Shown here piece after piece: positions 21,521-31,848 of a DNA stretch of 64,000 nt. The position numbers and the translations under genes are program-made. The DNA is from Leptobrachium leishanense (taxonomy: Eukaryota > Chordata > Amphibia > Anura > Megophryidae), in contig CM019063.1 in NCBI GenBank assembly GCA_009667805.1, positions 349,702,442-349,766,441 of the forward strand. Reading direction: 5' to 3'. How positions within the stretch are numbered: position 1 is the stretch's first letter; the number at the start of each line of letters is the position of its first letter. The notes under the pieces are model-generated. The model was not told where the DNA came from. It did not search any database and was given only the letters and a program-made list of their open reading frames with translations.

Positions 21521-22158
21521 TAGTCAATGTAATAGAGCAGCAGGAAATGCTAGCAGAATGCTTGGTTGTGTAGGGAGAGGTATTAGCAGTAGGAAAAGGG
21601 AAGTGCTCATGCCACTGTACAGAGCACTGGTGAGACCTCACTTGGAGTACTGTGTGCAGTACTGGAGACCGTATCTCCAGAAGGATATAGACATCTTAGA
21701 GAGAGTTCAGAGAAGGGCTACTAAAATGGTGTACGGCTTGAAGGAGAAAAGTTACCAGGAAAGGCTTAATGATCTTAACATGTACAGCTTGGAAAAAAGA
21801 CGAGACAGGAGATATGATAGAAACATTTAAATATGTAAAGGGAATCCACAAGGTAGAGGAAGGGAGTATATTTAAAAGGAAACACAGTAGCAAAACAAGA
21901 GGACATAGTCTTAGATTAGAGGGGCAAAGGTTTAAAAGTAACATCAGAAAGCATTATTTTACTGAGAGGGTGGTGGATACATGGAACAGCCTTCCAGTTG
22001 AAGTGGTAGAGGCCAAAACAGTAATTGAATTTAAGCAAGCATGGGATAGGCATAAGGCTATCCTAAACAAAAGATAAATCCAGGTAAAGTATCCATGTAA
22101 TTGGGCAGACTAGATGGGCCGAAAGGTTCTTATCTGCCGACATTCTCTATGTTTTTAT
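21521..22158 (+). mobile_element. CR1-like LINE 3' end inserted in the provirus
   Basis: Reverse transcriptase C-terminal motifs are readable with one frameshift: LYRALVRPHLEYCVQYW, LERVQRRATKMVYGL, SLEKRR and RVVDTWNSLPVEVV. A 3' UTR follows with GGGCCGAAAGGTTCTTATCT and a CTATGTTTTTAT tail. GATATATGGAG at 21510-21520 is repeated at 22159-22169 as the target duplication. A second copy lies at 41684-42120. Confidence 0.85.
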
Positions 22159-22169
22159 GATATATGGAG

Positions 22170-23405
22170 GTATTGTATGTGCTCTGTATATATGTGTTGC
22201 GTTTGCTTAGAAAAAAAAAATGCTGTGTGTATGTTTCCTGTAAATATGCTTTTGCAGTATGTATACAGAAGCTATTATTTGTTGCATTGAACGAATACAC
22301 TATGAGTGTGTGCTGAGTAGTATTATATATGGCTGCAGCCAGTGTGGGTATGTGCTATTTACATAGCAAATGTGTATAAATGTTATGAATATGGATTTAG
22401 AGTTGTGTGTGTATATGTGCTGTTTGCGTTTATGGCGCAATGTATATGTGCTGCCCAGTCTGTATAAGTGATATATATGTGTATAGTGGGTTTATATGCT
22501 CTTTGGTTTTGTATGCATTGCAATGAAAATGATCTATGTATGAAATCTCTGTGTGTGTGTATATGTATTATGGTGTGTACAGTGTACAGCCGTTGTTTTG
22601 TGTTTTTCGGGTGTACCCCTAAAATGCATAGTTAAAATGAATGTAAAATTGTAAGACAGGATGAATTCTAATGAACACATTTCAGAGAGCATTGAGTAAA
22701 AAGGCTAAATTAGGAAGAGACCTGCAATTAGCAAGAGAAACAAAAAAAAACAAAAACCTGTTTTTGACTGAGGAATGTTTGAAGTCTGTTCAAACCAAGA
22801 CAAAAGGTGATTTGATTGTGTGTGCTAAACATGCGTTTTTTTGTAAGTGTGTGGCGTTCTGTGCTACAGTTGTTCATTAAGTGTATATGTCTACGGCAAA
22901 ATTGCCACTTGTTCTGGTATGTTATAAATGCTTGATTTAAAGATCTAGTATGATTTATGTACCAGTATTTTTGCTCCAGTAAGTGAATGTGTTGTGTGCT
23001 ATAGGCTGCGAGAGTTTGTTGACATTTGTAAAACAGTGCTGTTACATCTCAATTGCATTTGAGTCTATTGTAAGAGACTCTGCTGATTAAAAAAAGAAAA
23101 AAAGGTTGTTGCCACTTTGAACCCCCCCCCCCCCTTATGCAAACAAGTAACACTGACAGAGGAGAAAAGGTGGGAGGGAAGGTTCTAGGAGAGGAGTCTG
23201 AGAGATACAGCAGATATAGAGGAAAATACTGCAGGCGTTAGATCAGTTTGGAGGAATTGTAAAATAAATAGAAAAGATAAGTAAGTGATCATAAGAAAGT
23301 AAAAGACAAGTAAAATCGGGAATGCACAAAGAAGTTGGTTATGATGAGAAGAGAGAAACGTGTTATAAAATGTGTATTATTGAAAGTAAGATGAATAAAA
23401 AAAAA
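22170..23405 (+). other. Proviral stretch without recognisable gag or protease
   Basis: AT- and TG-rich sequence with many TATATGTG words. It has one 69-codon frame (22671-22880, lysine-rich, not recognised) and a C-run near 23121. It occupies the place of capsid, nucleocapsid and protease. Either it replaced them or it is part of an unusual leader. Confidence 0.5.
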
Positions 23406-23409
23406 AAAG

Positions 23410-24350
23410 TAATAGCCCGTGGCGCTGCGCCAGTACCACATCCCACAAAAAGCCAGGCAACACATCCAAGTCCACCTTGAACGCTTGCTAAAGTACAGTT
23501 TTCTAAAGTTTTGTGTGTCTTCATGGAATACCCCGTTGCTCCAGTTCAGGAAGAGGGCACTCAAGAACTCACATCTGTACAGGATTTAAGGGCAGTTAAT
23601 TCTGCCACAGTGACTTTATACGGATTTGGCCCAATTGAGTGTAACCTCCTAGCTCTGATACCCGGCAACACAGAATTCTACACTTAATTTAAAAAGATGC
23701 GTTCTTCTGTTCCGGCTTGGCTCCAGCGAGTAAGCCATTGTTTGCCTTTCAGCGGGAAAATGTCCAGAATGGCTTCAAAACCTCAAATGACGTGCCTCCT
23801 TCAAGGTTTACTATCCTCGGGAGAGCGCTGAACAAAGACTCTCAGCCAGACAAAGCTACCCTATTGCAGTATGTTGATGAACTCCTGCTTGCCTCACCAA
23901 CTGAAGAAGATTGTTTCAATGCCACAAACAGAACTGTTAAGTATTTTATGCAAGGCAGGCTACAAAGTTTCTAAAAGAAAGGCCTAAATCTGCCAACGCA
24001 GTGTGAAATACCTAGGCTTTCTTACTGGTACCATGCGTACAATCCAGAACGCAAAGAATCAGTCTGCCGTGTCCCTCAACCACAGGCTCGTTGCCAAGTA
24101 AGAGAATTCTTGGGAGCTGCAGGCTTCTGTCGCCTGTGGATCCCCAACTCTGCCATCATTGCGGAGCCACTGTACCAAGCCACCAAAGGTGCAGAGCCTG
24201 ACCTATTCATTTGGGGTGAAGAACAAACTGAGGCTGTCACCCAATTAAAGACTTTGTTGCTTGAAGCCACTGCCCTCCTGGTTGCAGAAGCAGACAAGCT
24301 CACAATAGGCCAAGAACTCTTTGTGAAAGTCCCTCATGCAGTCTAGACTC
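23410..24350 (+). pseudogene. pol: Retroviral pol: reverse transcriptase, broken
   Basis: Shifted frames give gammaretrovirus-like segments in order: TSVQDLRAVNSATVT (about 23570), ALIPGNTEFYT, FAFQRENVQNGF (about 23750), the polymerase box, and FLGAAGFCRLWIPNSAIIAE with FIWGEEQTEAVTQLKTLL in the connection region (24110-24270). The polymerase box reads YVDE rather than YVDD, which would remove one metal-binding acid. Several frameshifts and a deletion around the first catalytic aspartate also disable the gene. Confidence 0.8.
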
Positions 24351-24391
24351 TTCTAGACCAAAAAGGCAATTACTGGTTCAGCAATGCAAGA

Positions 24392-25150
24392 ATGACCAAG
24401 TACCAAGCCATGCTGTGTGAAAACTCAAGAGTTCATCTGGAACTAATCTCAACACTGAATCCTGCTACATTGCTTCCAGATGCTTCAGAAGACCATGAAC
24501 ATGAATGCCTCCAAGTAATGGATGAAGTATATAGCAGCAGACCTGACCTCAAAGACATACCCCTAGACAAATACGACTTGCAACTGTTCACTGATGGAAG
24601 CAGTTTTGTTGAAAATGGAAAAAGATTTGCTGGGTACGCAGTAGTCACTCTTGACGAAACAATTGAAGCAAAACCACTGCCCAATGGCACTTCTGCTCAA
24701 CTAGCTGAAATTATTGCCCTTACCAAAGGTCTAGAACTATCTGAAAACAAAAGGGTGAACACATACACCGATTCCAAGTATGCCTTCATGACAATTCAGG
24801 CTCACGGAGCACTCTACAAAGAACGTGGCCTCCTAACATCTGCAAGCAAACAAGTCAAAAATGCCCTTGAAATATTGAATCTACTGGATGCGGTATGAAA
24901 ACCGTCCGCAGTTGGTGTTATACATTGTCGAGGACACCAGAAAGGCAAAGAAGAAGTTCCCAGAGGAAACCATAAAGCAGATCAAGTGGCGAAGGAAGCA
25001 GCAAGACAGACACAAGCCCTTGAGCGTGGCTGTGATTGGAAAGAAACCAATGCAAGAGAACTCGACAGCAACAGGAGAATCACTTGAAAAGCTTCCGGAA
25101 TGGAAATCCGGAACACCGAACAGAAACTTCGGTTCCCCAGAGAGGACTGG
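24392..25150 (+). pseudogene. pol: Retroviral pol: RNase H
   Basis: The frame at 24392-24898 keeps the RNase H acids: LFTDGSSFV, QLAEIIALTKGLEL and YTDSKYAFMT. The last aspartate region continues in another frame after a break near 24890. The domain degrades RNA in RNA-DNA hybrids during reverse transcription. Compared with the polymerase part it is well kept, with about 169 open codons. Confidence 0.8.
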
Positions 25151-25880
25151 TTCAAGTTGACTCACCTATCAAGATTCCGGTATGTAAACCCGTATCACTG
25201 CAAATGAAAGTCGAAACTCTGCTCTGTCTAAATACTGCGCTTCAAGATATGCCTAACGTTGACATCTATATGAATAAGAGAAGATTTGCACCTCATGGAG
25301 AATTTATTGAAGATGTTCTTTGCCATTGGTACAATGAATATGAACTTCTAGAGAAGCACCACAGCTACATCCAATGGTTGTTTCCTCTACGTGAACAAGG
25401 CCGGAATGCACATGCAAAGCCTCTGACTACTTCTGAAATTGAAATTATGAAGAACACCGCTGAAATCCAACATAGGCTGCGGAGAGCCTATAAACTGATG
25501 CTGAATTTCTTCGGCGTAAAATTAGTGGGGGAAGAGGAGATAGAAGTGATACGAGACTCAAATTTTTCGACACGCTTCTCCAATTTTAATACTAACACCC
25601 ACAATAACCTGAGAATTACCCGAATTGTGACAAGCATGGAAGAGCTGGGAGCTGCACAATACCAAGCTCCGCTGGTGAAGTTCTTCCTGAAAGAGATACT
25701 GGTTGAAGACCAGCTGCAAATATGAAAGAAAGTGCTTTAAAGTATTTCTTGCCGACTAAAGAATGAACATGAAAGAGATGCACTGTCTGAATATGCTCTG
25801 AAGCACAGAATACCCAAGTATGTCAAAAGACTTCTCTCAGTGGTGATACCTCTGTTACCAACACCCATTACGCACTGAAC
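25036..25880 (+). pseudogene. Opioid growth factor receptor (OGFr)-like domain inside the provirus
   Basis: An open frame of 229 codons (25036-25725) has pol-like residues at its start. From about 25249 it has the hallmark words of the OGFr N-terminal conserved domain: HHSYIQWLFPLREQG, HAKPLTTSEIE, RRAYKLMLNFFGVKL, HNNLRITRI and YQAPLVKFFLKE. After the stop at 25723 the domain continues in shifted frames to about 25850 (ESALKYFL, then ERDALSEYALKH). No introns are present. Cellular OGFr is a nuclear-envelope-associated receptor for met-enkephalin that restrains growth; a retroviral role is not known to me. It sits between RNase H and integrase, so capture of a host cDNA by the virus is the simplest reading. 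Separate retroposition into the provirus is possible. Confidence 0.75.
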
Positions 25881-25959
25881 TCCGGCCTACTCTGAAAAGG
25901 AGAAGAAATGGCTCTCCGAAGAGCCAGGAGAATACAGAGAAGACTGATGGTACCAGTTG

Positions 25960-27030
25960 GAGAGTGAAAGAATTGTCTTACCAGCCACCCTGGCACCTGA
26001 AATTGTCTGGGCCCTGCATTCCAGAACACATGGAGGAAAACAGCCATGGAGCAACAACTAGAACCGCACACTTCTACGTTCCTGGACTCACCTCCGTCTG
26101 CAGAGTGATTGCGCAACAATGTGTCACTTGTGCTAAGAACAACCCAAGGCAAGGGATAGTACAACCACCAGGAGTATTATCGGTTGGATTATCTCCAATG
26201 TCCTCCCTATAAATTGACTTTACTGTTCTCCCACCATGCAAAGGATATAAATATCTACTGGTGCTAGTATGCGCACTAATGGGATGGGTTGAAGCCTACC
26301 CAACTCGAACAGAAAAGACTGCAGAGGTAAGGTGCCTCGAGAGAAAATTATCCCAAGGTATGGACTGCCTCTTGAAATCGGATCAGACAATGGCCCAGCC
26401 TTCATACAAAGTTGTTTGCAGCAGCTCGCCCGATTGCATACAGATTTCAAAGCTCTGGAAAAGAGGAAAGAATGAATAGAAATCCAAAGACATTGATGGC
26501 TAAAATATGCCAAGAAACATCAATGAAATGGCTGGATGTGTTGCCAATAGTTCTACTGCATGTGAGAAGCAGCCCTACCTCACTCCTAAAATTGAGCCCA
26601 TACGAGATGATGTTTGGTTATCCCACCCCTTTGATAACTAGGTTGAGGGGGGGATCCCCGGGTATTAGGAGAAACTGACCTACGCCAGCAAGTGATCAGG
26701 TTAGTTCAGACGATGCAGAGCATGTATACATGAGTTAGTGAACACATACCACATTTCCTATACTTACCTTTACACAGATACTGTCCTGGGGACTCAGTAT
26801 GGGTTAAGGAATGGAAGGTAGACCCGTTAGGGGTTTTTATGTTGTCTTGTTATCAACTCCCACAGCAGTGAAGGTGGCCGAAGTGGTGCCATGGATACAC
26901 CACTCACGATTGAAACCTGCTGCAGAGGTTACGGACCAGGCATGGAAAGTGATAGCCAGTGAATCTGACCCACTGAAGCTACGTTTCCACCGTACCCAAG
27001 CAGCTGCACAGACCGGAGAGGAATAAGGGA
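25960..27030 (+). pseudogene. pol: Retroviral pol: integrase, broken
   Basis: The zinc-binding part includes HGATTRTAHFYVPGL and CVTCAKNNPRQG (25964-26212). The core follows in other frames with IDFTVLPPCKGYKYL (about 26215), SDNGPAF (about 26380) and SPYEMMFGYPTPL (about 26600). The C-terminal domain is at 26811-27026 with YVVLLSTPTAVKVAEVV and WIHHSRLKPA. All three catalytic regions are visible but separated by at least three frame breaks and an in-frame stop before the core. The order and the C-terminal WIHHSR motif are gammaretroviral. Confidence 0.8.
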
Positions 27031-27110
27031 GATCCAAGTCTAGTTGACCACCGGCTCTCCAAACTCCAGTCTTTGTTGAAAGACCGTTAAGTTTACCACA
27101 TTCCCAATCG

Positions 27111-27760
27111 ATGGAAGCTCCAGAGGTACCCCAGGAGGCCCATGAGCCTCTGCTTCCAGATACTATTTTTAAGAGGTTAAAAAAAGGGACCATTTGAACA
27201 GTACCAAAGGATCCTTATATGTATTGGGATTATTGTTTTAGTTTTGACCTTACTGACAATTGTTGCTGGACTATTTTTTTTTTCCAATCCAGCTCCCTAA
27301 GGGAGTGATGTCAGCCCCTATTGTGTTGACACCGGAATTTGACATGACTGTCCCACCAGCACAGGACCGACGGAAACGAGAATTGACAAGACCAGAGGAT
27401 AAACTGCTTATTAAGTTCACGTATGCGTATGCAAAGAAGTCAGGATATGAATCCTGTTGGGTGTGTAACAAATTGAACCAAGGGTCATCAGTTATTCCCA
27501 CCTTAGCGGTACCCCTTAACTTGTCTGACTTCCCTATGAATAAAGGTGTAGTGGTCCCTAGTGTTCTTAAACTGACTAAGAGCTTAATTATGCCAAAAAC
27601 AAACCACACTATTCAGATCAATAATTGGGCTTACTTCCCTTTATGGTGTTTTAAACTAAAGAAAAATCAGGCCCCATCTAGTTCAATGTGTAAAGAATCC
27701 TTGTTTAATGCAACACTAGATGTATCTGATCCAAGGCATTGGGAAATAGTCTCCAAGTAA
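27111..27760 (+). pseudogene. env: Retroviral envelope surface subunit, partial
   Basis: A leader-like stretch from ATG 27111 is followed by a hydrophobic run (27210-27290, frames broken) and an open frame 27260-27760. That frame has a basic RRKRE word, then SCWVCNKL, a CXXC motif like the one used for disulfide exchange in gammaretroviral surface subunits. N-glycosylation sites (for example NLS, NHT, NAT) are present. The frame stops at 27758-27760, well short of a full surface subunit. Confidence 0.7.
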
Positions 27761-27899
27761 TGGTTTGTTGCGGAAACTTATGTCACATGTGGATAAATAC
27801 TGATATAAAGACGTGGTGTTACCTGGCCTGGGTAGTCCCCCTTCAGCGGATCCAAGGTGATACCCTGGACCTAGGACACCACACCACGTTATTCCTTAA

Positions 27900-28490
27900 A
27901 TTTTGCTAAACGAGAACTGTTTTCCAAAGATGATATGGCCTGGTCTTGGTTTCCTTCCTTCACAGGATGCGGCATTGAAATGATGAGAAGACTTAATATG
28001 TTGTACTAAAGGATGAAATTGTGAATATTACTATTGCTGACATCCAACTGTTGAATGCGGAGCTCCGATAAATTCGTAAATTAAAGTTATATCAGAAAAT
28101 AGCTATTGAACAGATACAGGCTGTATTAAATGGAATGTGTGAAATGACGATACAATATGAATGTTGTACTTATCTCCGCACAGCTACTGATGATGTACCT
28201 GAATATTTTGATGTAATTCTCAAGCACCAAGAAGAGAAAGTGTCCCATCTGGGGTACATTTGGGTCATGGTTTGGCGCAATCCTAGGTGCTATTTCCAGG
28301 GTAGGGTCCCTGATCCTCATTGGTATACTAATTCTTATCTGTGCACTAACCTACAAGTTAGCCATGTGTCTGTGGCCAATCTGCCGTAAATTCCTGAAGC
28401 CAGAAGATAGGCCCCTGGGGGACACTTCAGATTACCATCCAATGAGCCAGGCAACCCCTACTGATTATAAATCTTTAATGATATAGAGTA
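27900..28490 (+). pseudogene. env: Retroviral envelope transmembrane subunit, broken
   Basis: Fragmented frames include a cysteine motif, CEMTIQYECC (about 28137-28166), which is C-X7-CC here rather than the usual C-X6-CC. A hydrophobic membrane span SLILIGILILICALTYKLA (about 28310-28365) is followed by a short cytoplasmic tail ending near 28484. Stops and frameshifts separate the parts. The fusion-peptide region was not recognised. Confidence 0.65.
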
Positions 28491-28526
28491 AGTTGGCTAA
28501 GAGAGATCACTTTGTGACTCTCTGCC

Positions 28527-28537
28527 AAAGGGGGGAA
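28527..28537 (+). other. Polypurine tract
   Basis: AAAGGGGGGAA lies directly before the 3' LTR, as needed to prime plus-strand DNA synthesis. Confidence 0.85.
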
Positions 28538-29158
28538 TGAAAGAGCGCTACCTGGGAATAACCCCTAGCGTCAGCCTCTCTGTTCCCTGTCCACCATTTT
28601 AGATAGAAAATAGAACTGTATAAAACTAAGTATAGCCTCTAATATCTTGTCTTAAACCTGATTTTTGCTGACTGAAGAATTATCTCTTCCCCCCCCAGGT
28701 CTTTAACCCTAAGCCATAAAAGTTGCTTAATATATCGAGAAAGCAGAAGGAATGCGTAAAACCCATAGCTTGCCATGTTTGTTTTGAAGAATGATTCCGT
28801 TTTACAACCTTATTGACTAGACAGAGAATTTAGAGTGTCTGCGGTGGGCTCAAGGGTCGTGCTTTGAGATGAATCTTGCTGACTTGCAAAATGATGAATA
28901 AAGTCCAATATGTATAATGAAGGTTGATATGATAAGTGGGAGGGTAACCTGGGGAGGGGAATAAGGTGTGCATTTTTACAAGCCATGTATAAATTCTTTG
29001 TCTCTCTGTTGGCTCGGGACTTGAGTCTTTTTGGGCTAGACCTGACTCAAGGCTCGGTACCGAATAAATGCTTTTCCTGCTTAAGAAGGCCTCCGTCTCC
29101 TTTGTCTACCACCGAGTCACAATCTCCTAACCCGAATTACACCCAGATGGCTGCTTCA
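28538..29158 (+). repeat. 3' LTR of the provirus
   Basis: Nearly identical to 19768-20387. By eye the differences are one C fewer in the C-run near 28691 and GGGGAGGGG in place of a seven-G run near 28953. CTTT at 29159-29162 is the downstream target duplication. Confidence 0.9.
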
Positions 29159-29162
29159 CTTT

Positions 29163-29580
29163 CACACAGAACCCTCCTAATCCATGCCATGCCATACTAG
29201 ATGATTTATTTAGCAGAGATCAGGTATATGCAGCACATGAGCTCTGTGATGCCGTTCTTTGAATTGTGATGTGTAAATGGCTTCAGCAATATTAAATATA
29301 TATATATATATATATATATAATTAGGGCTGTTAACGATTACAATTTTTGTGTTAGATTGTTTTTTTTTCTATCGCTTTAATTTCGATTAATTATAACGCA
29401 CATACAGATCCAATTACTTTTAGCTAATCTGCATGCATTGCAACTCTGAATTAGTCAGTGGTAAATGTTGTATATACTATATACAATCACCCGACACTGG
29501 TTAGTTTCAACAATCCAGGAGTTTACTTCACAGTTCACACAAATACGTCTTAAATTCAGACTCTAGCACTGACGTAAGTT
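29163..29580. other. No gene seen; AT repeat and a hAT-end-like phrase
   Basis: A (TA)n run is at 29296-29320. ATTAGGGCTGTTAACGATTA follows and resembles ends of hAT-type elements in fish and frogs, but no second end was found. Confidence 0.4.
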
Positions 29581-29582
29581 GT

Positions 29583-29889
29583 TATATTTGCCCCCAGCTC
29601 ACGCATGGATATATTTGCCCCAGCTCACGCATGGATATATTTGCCCCCAGCTCACGCATGGATATATTTGCCCCCAGCTCACGCATGGATATATTTGCCC
29701 CCAGCTCACGCATGGATATATTTGCCCCCAGCTCACGCATGGATATATTTGCCCCAGCTCACGCATGGATATATTTGCCCCCAGCTCACGCATGGATATA
29801 TTTGCCCCCAGCTCACGCATGGATATATTTGCCCCCAGCTCACGCATGGATATATTTGCCCCCAGCTCACGCATGGATATATTTGCCCT
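29583..29889. repeat. 27-bp tandem repeat, 11 units
   Basis: The unit is CCCCCAGCTCACGCATGG followed by ATATATTTG. Nine units are 27 bp and two are 26 bp (four C instead of five). Because 27 is divisible by three, long stop-free frames open on both strands; these are artefacts of the repeat. The array ends exactly where an L1 tail begins. Confidence 0.95.
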
Positions 29890-30395
29890 GAGACTCTGTC
29901 CCAGAACTCCTCCATTAAATGTTCCCCACGAAACAGGTTCTGGGTAACCTCTCCGTATCTTCCAATCTCCTGGCCTCCCAGATGGAAATCTACCCAGCTC
30001 CCGACTGTATCGGAGATTAAGACTCGACTGGGGGCGAATCGACTTTTGGACAGCATGGCCAGGGATATGTTGGGGATCCCCTCTCACCATAAAGATCACT
30101 GGTTTATTTGGGATTCATTTTGGTCAACTTTAGAATGTATTGGAATGTGATTTTGGTTATCTTAAATTAGTCTTGCCTTCATCTGTGAGCTCTACTGTTC
30201 CACAATGGCTGTAACCCTCCTACACTGCTGTATTATTTCCCCCCAACTTATGAGTTTGGTTCTTCCTTATTGTTGATTTTGTTATTCCTTCTGTCCTCCC
30301 CTTTTTTCGCTATTTCTTTATTGGAACTAGGCCGTATGTTTTGTATTCTTATGCTTATACCAAAAATAATCTTTTAGACTAAAAAATAAATAAAA
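29890..30395 (+). mobile_element. L1 3' end with ORF2 C-terminus
   Basis: About 85 codons resembling the extreme C-terminus of L1 ORF2 (SEIKTRLGANRLLDSMARDM, then LGIPSHHKDHWFIWDSFWST) stop at 30148-30150. A T/C-rich 3' UTR and an A-rich end near 30385 follow. It is strongly 5'-truncated, and the catalytic domains are absent. Confidence 0.55.
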
Positions 30396-30563
30396 CCTTA
30401 CTCCTTTTTGGCATGATTTGTTTTGCCAAAGTCTATTGGTTATTGAGACCATTAGATCTGCTTTGATGAGGAAAATAACACTCAGTAGGTTTGAATGAAA
30501 ATTTGTTCTCGGAACTGATTATTGTAAATTAAAAAATTGAATTTCTGCATTGTTTATTTTCAG

Positions 30564-30684
30564 GACCAACAAAGCGGTTCAGGAACAGAAATTCAGTCTG
30601 AAGATGGTATCCTGCCTTCTGCAATTTCGTCTAGAGTAGAAATGAAAAGGGAAAGAGTACGCAAACGTACTCCACATCCATCAA
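30564..30684 (+). CDS. znf414: ZNF414-like gene, upstream exon
   Basis: A 121-base exon lies between a polypyrimidine acceptor (TGTTTATTTTCAG, ending 30563) and the donor GTATGT at 30685. It starts in phase 0 and leaves one base for the next exon. It encodes a serine/glutamate-rich stretch followed by basic residues (KRERVRKRTPHPS), which fits the linker before the first zinc finger of ZNF414. Its one leftover A joins AA at 42293 to make a lysine codon, which supports the splice. The region is low in conserved motifs, so the identity rests mainly on the two later exons. ZNF414 is a poorly characterised nuclear zinc finger protein. Confidence 0.65.
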
Positions 30685-30749
30685 GTATGTGTCTCTCTTT
30701 TTTATTATTTGTACATTAAGCAGGTGCGTGACATAGAAGCATACATATG

Positions 30750-31419
30750 CACCGTAATGAAAATTTTGGGCCGAAAATGGTGACTGAACTCTGCTGAAAA
30801 ATCAGACATCCGTACGTAGGCCTGGAGGCCCGGCCGAGCCGGGGCTCGCCTCAGCCAGGAGCTCGGCCGTCCTCCAGGCTCTGACGAGTCCCCGGCTCGG
30901 CCAGGCCTCCAGGGCCCAGGTTCAGATGACTGACTGACTGACTGACTGGGGGGTGACGACTATATTCACATCACTTGCTTGCCTACATTCAAAAATTTCG
31001 GCCCCCGAGCTCCTCCGGCAGTCATTAGCCTGGGGGCAAAGCCCCTAACCATCGGCAAAGCTTTCCCTGGTCCGGCCGTCGGCAGGATCAAAGGCTTCTA
31101 TCCCTGTAAAGTCATCCTGCAACCGGCATCTCGAACACGTGCTGTGCAAAAGGGAAAAAACAGCTGGGGGAAAAATAAAATCGGCTGAAAATCAGTCATC
31201 CGAACCTGGGCCTGGAGGCCCGGCCAGGCCGGGGACTTGCCGGAGCCTGGAGCCCCGATCAAGCCGGGGGCTCGCTGAACCTGGAGATCGGCCCAGCTGG
31301 GTTCGGATGACTGATTTTCAGCTGATTTTATTGTTTTTTTTATTTTTTACAGCTGTTTTTTTCCTGTCGGCCAAAAGCACAATTTTTGGCCAATAATTTT
31401 GGTGGCTGAAATTTCGGTG
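30750..31419. mobile_element. hAT-type MITE with GC-rich internal palindromes
   Basis: Ends CACCGTAATGAAAATTTTGG and, inverted, CACCGAAATTTCAGCCACC resemble hAT termini common in vertebrates. Inside, two GC-rich hairpin blocks (GGCCTGGAGGCCCGGCC near 30820 and 31208) are each bounded by CATCCGAAC- or GTTCGGATGAC-type words. No good 8-bp target duplication remains. Confidence 0.6.
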
Positions 31420-31848
31420 CATCTTGAATACAGATCCTACAGTACATATTTCAGAGACACAATAGCCTTAACCATGCATGGTTACATAGTCACACATATC
31501 CAGTGGAGACTTCTCCATTGGGTCAGTATGAACTGCGCAGTTTTTTGGGGGCAAATAAAATTTAATTCATCCAGGTAATTTAAAAATAAATACGGCTAGG
31601 TCAGTGGCTATTACTTTAAAAAAAACAAAAAAAAAAACAAGATTTTCTCCTGATTAGCATTTGGAGATTTGCTTATTTTTAAATGCTAAAGAGATGCGAA
31701 CACCAAAAAATTAGATGTTCTTAATCTATGTTGCTGTCTGATATCTTGCATGATATCAAAGAAGGTGAAAGTGTATAACCCAGAAATAAGAAACTACTGC
31801 AGTTCACAGCACTCTCCACCCCAACGTGCTCATACAACAATTCTAAGA
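31420..31848. other. No gene seen
   Basis: AT-rich intronic sequence with an A-run near 31617-31640. No repeat family was recognised. Confidence 0.4.

Larger units (their letters stand above)
19768..29158 (+). mobile_element. Gammaretrovirus-like endogenous provirus, defective, with OGFr-like insert
   Basis: Two 620/621-bp LTRs flank an 8.15 kb interior. CTTT precedes the 5' LTR (19764-19767) and follows the 3' LTR (29159-29162), a 4-bp duplication as in gammaretroviruses. The order is LTR, tRNA-Pro-like primer site, matrix, CR1-like insertion, non-coding stretch, reverse transcriptase, RNase H, OGFr-like domain, integrase, env, polypurine tract, LTR. Capsid, nucleocapsid and protease were not found. 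Frameshifts and stops break pol and env throughout. The LTRs differ only in two homopolymer-type spots, which implies a young insertion or LTR gene conversion. Confidence 0.9.

Noticed and set aside
25249..25850. A functional cellular OGFR gene
   Set aside because: There are no introns, the domain is frameshifted near 25723, and it lies between retroviral RNase H and integrase within paired LTRs.
29579..30150. Long frames of repeated MDIFAPSSR-like peptides on both strands
   Set aside because: They arise from a 27-bp tandem repeat whose length is a multiple of three. There is no conserved start, domain or codon bias.
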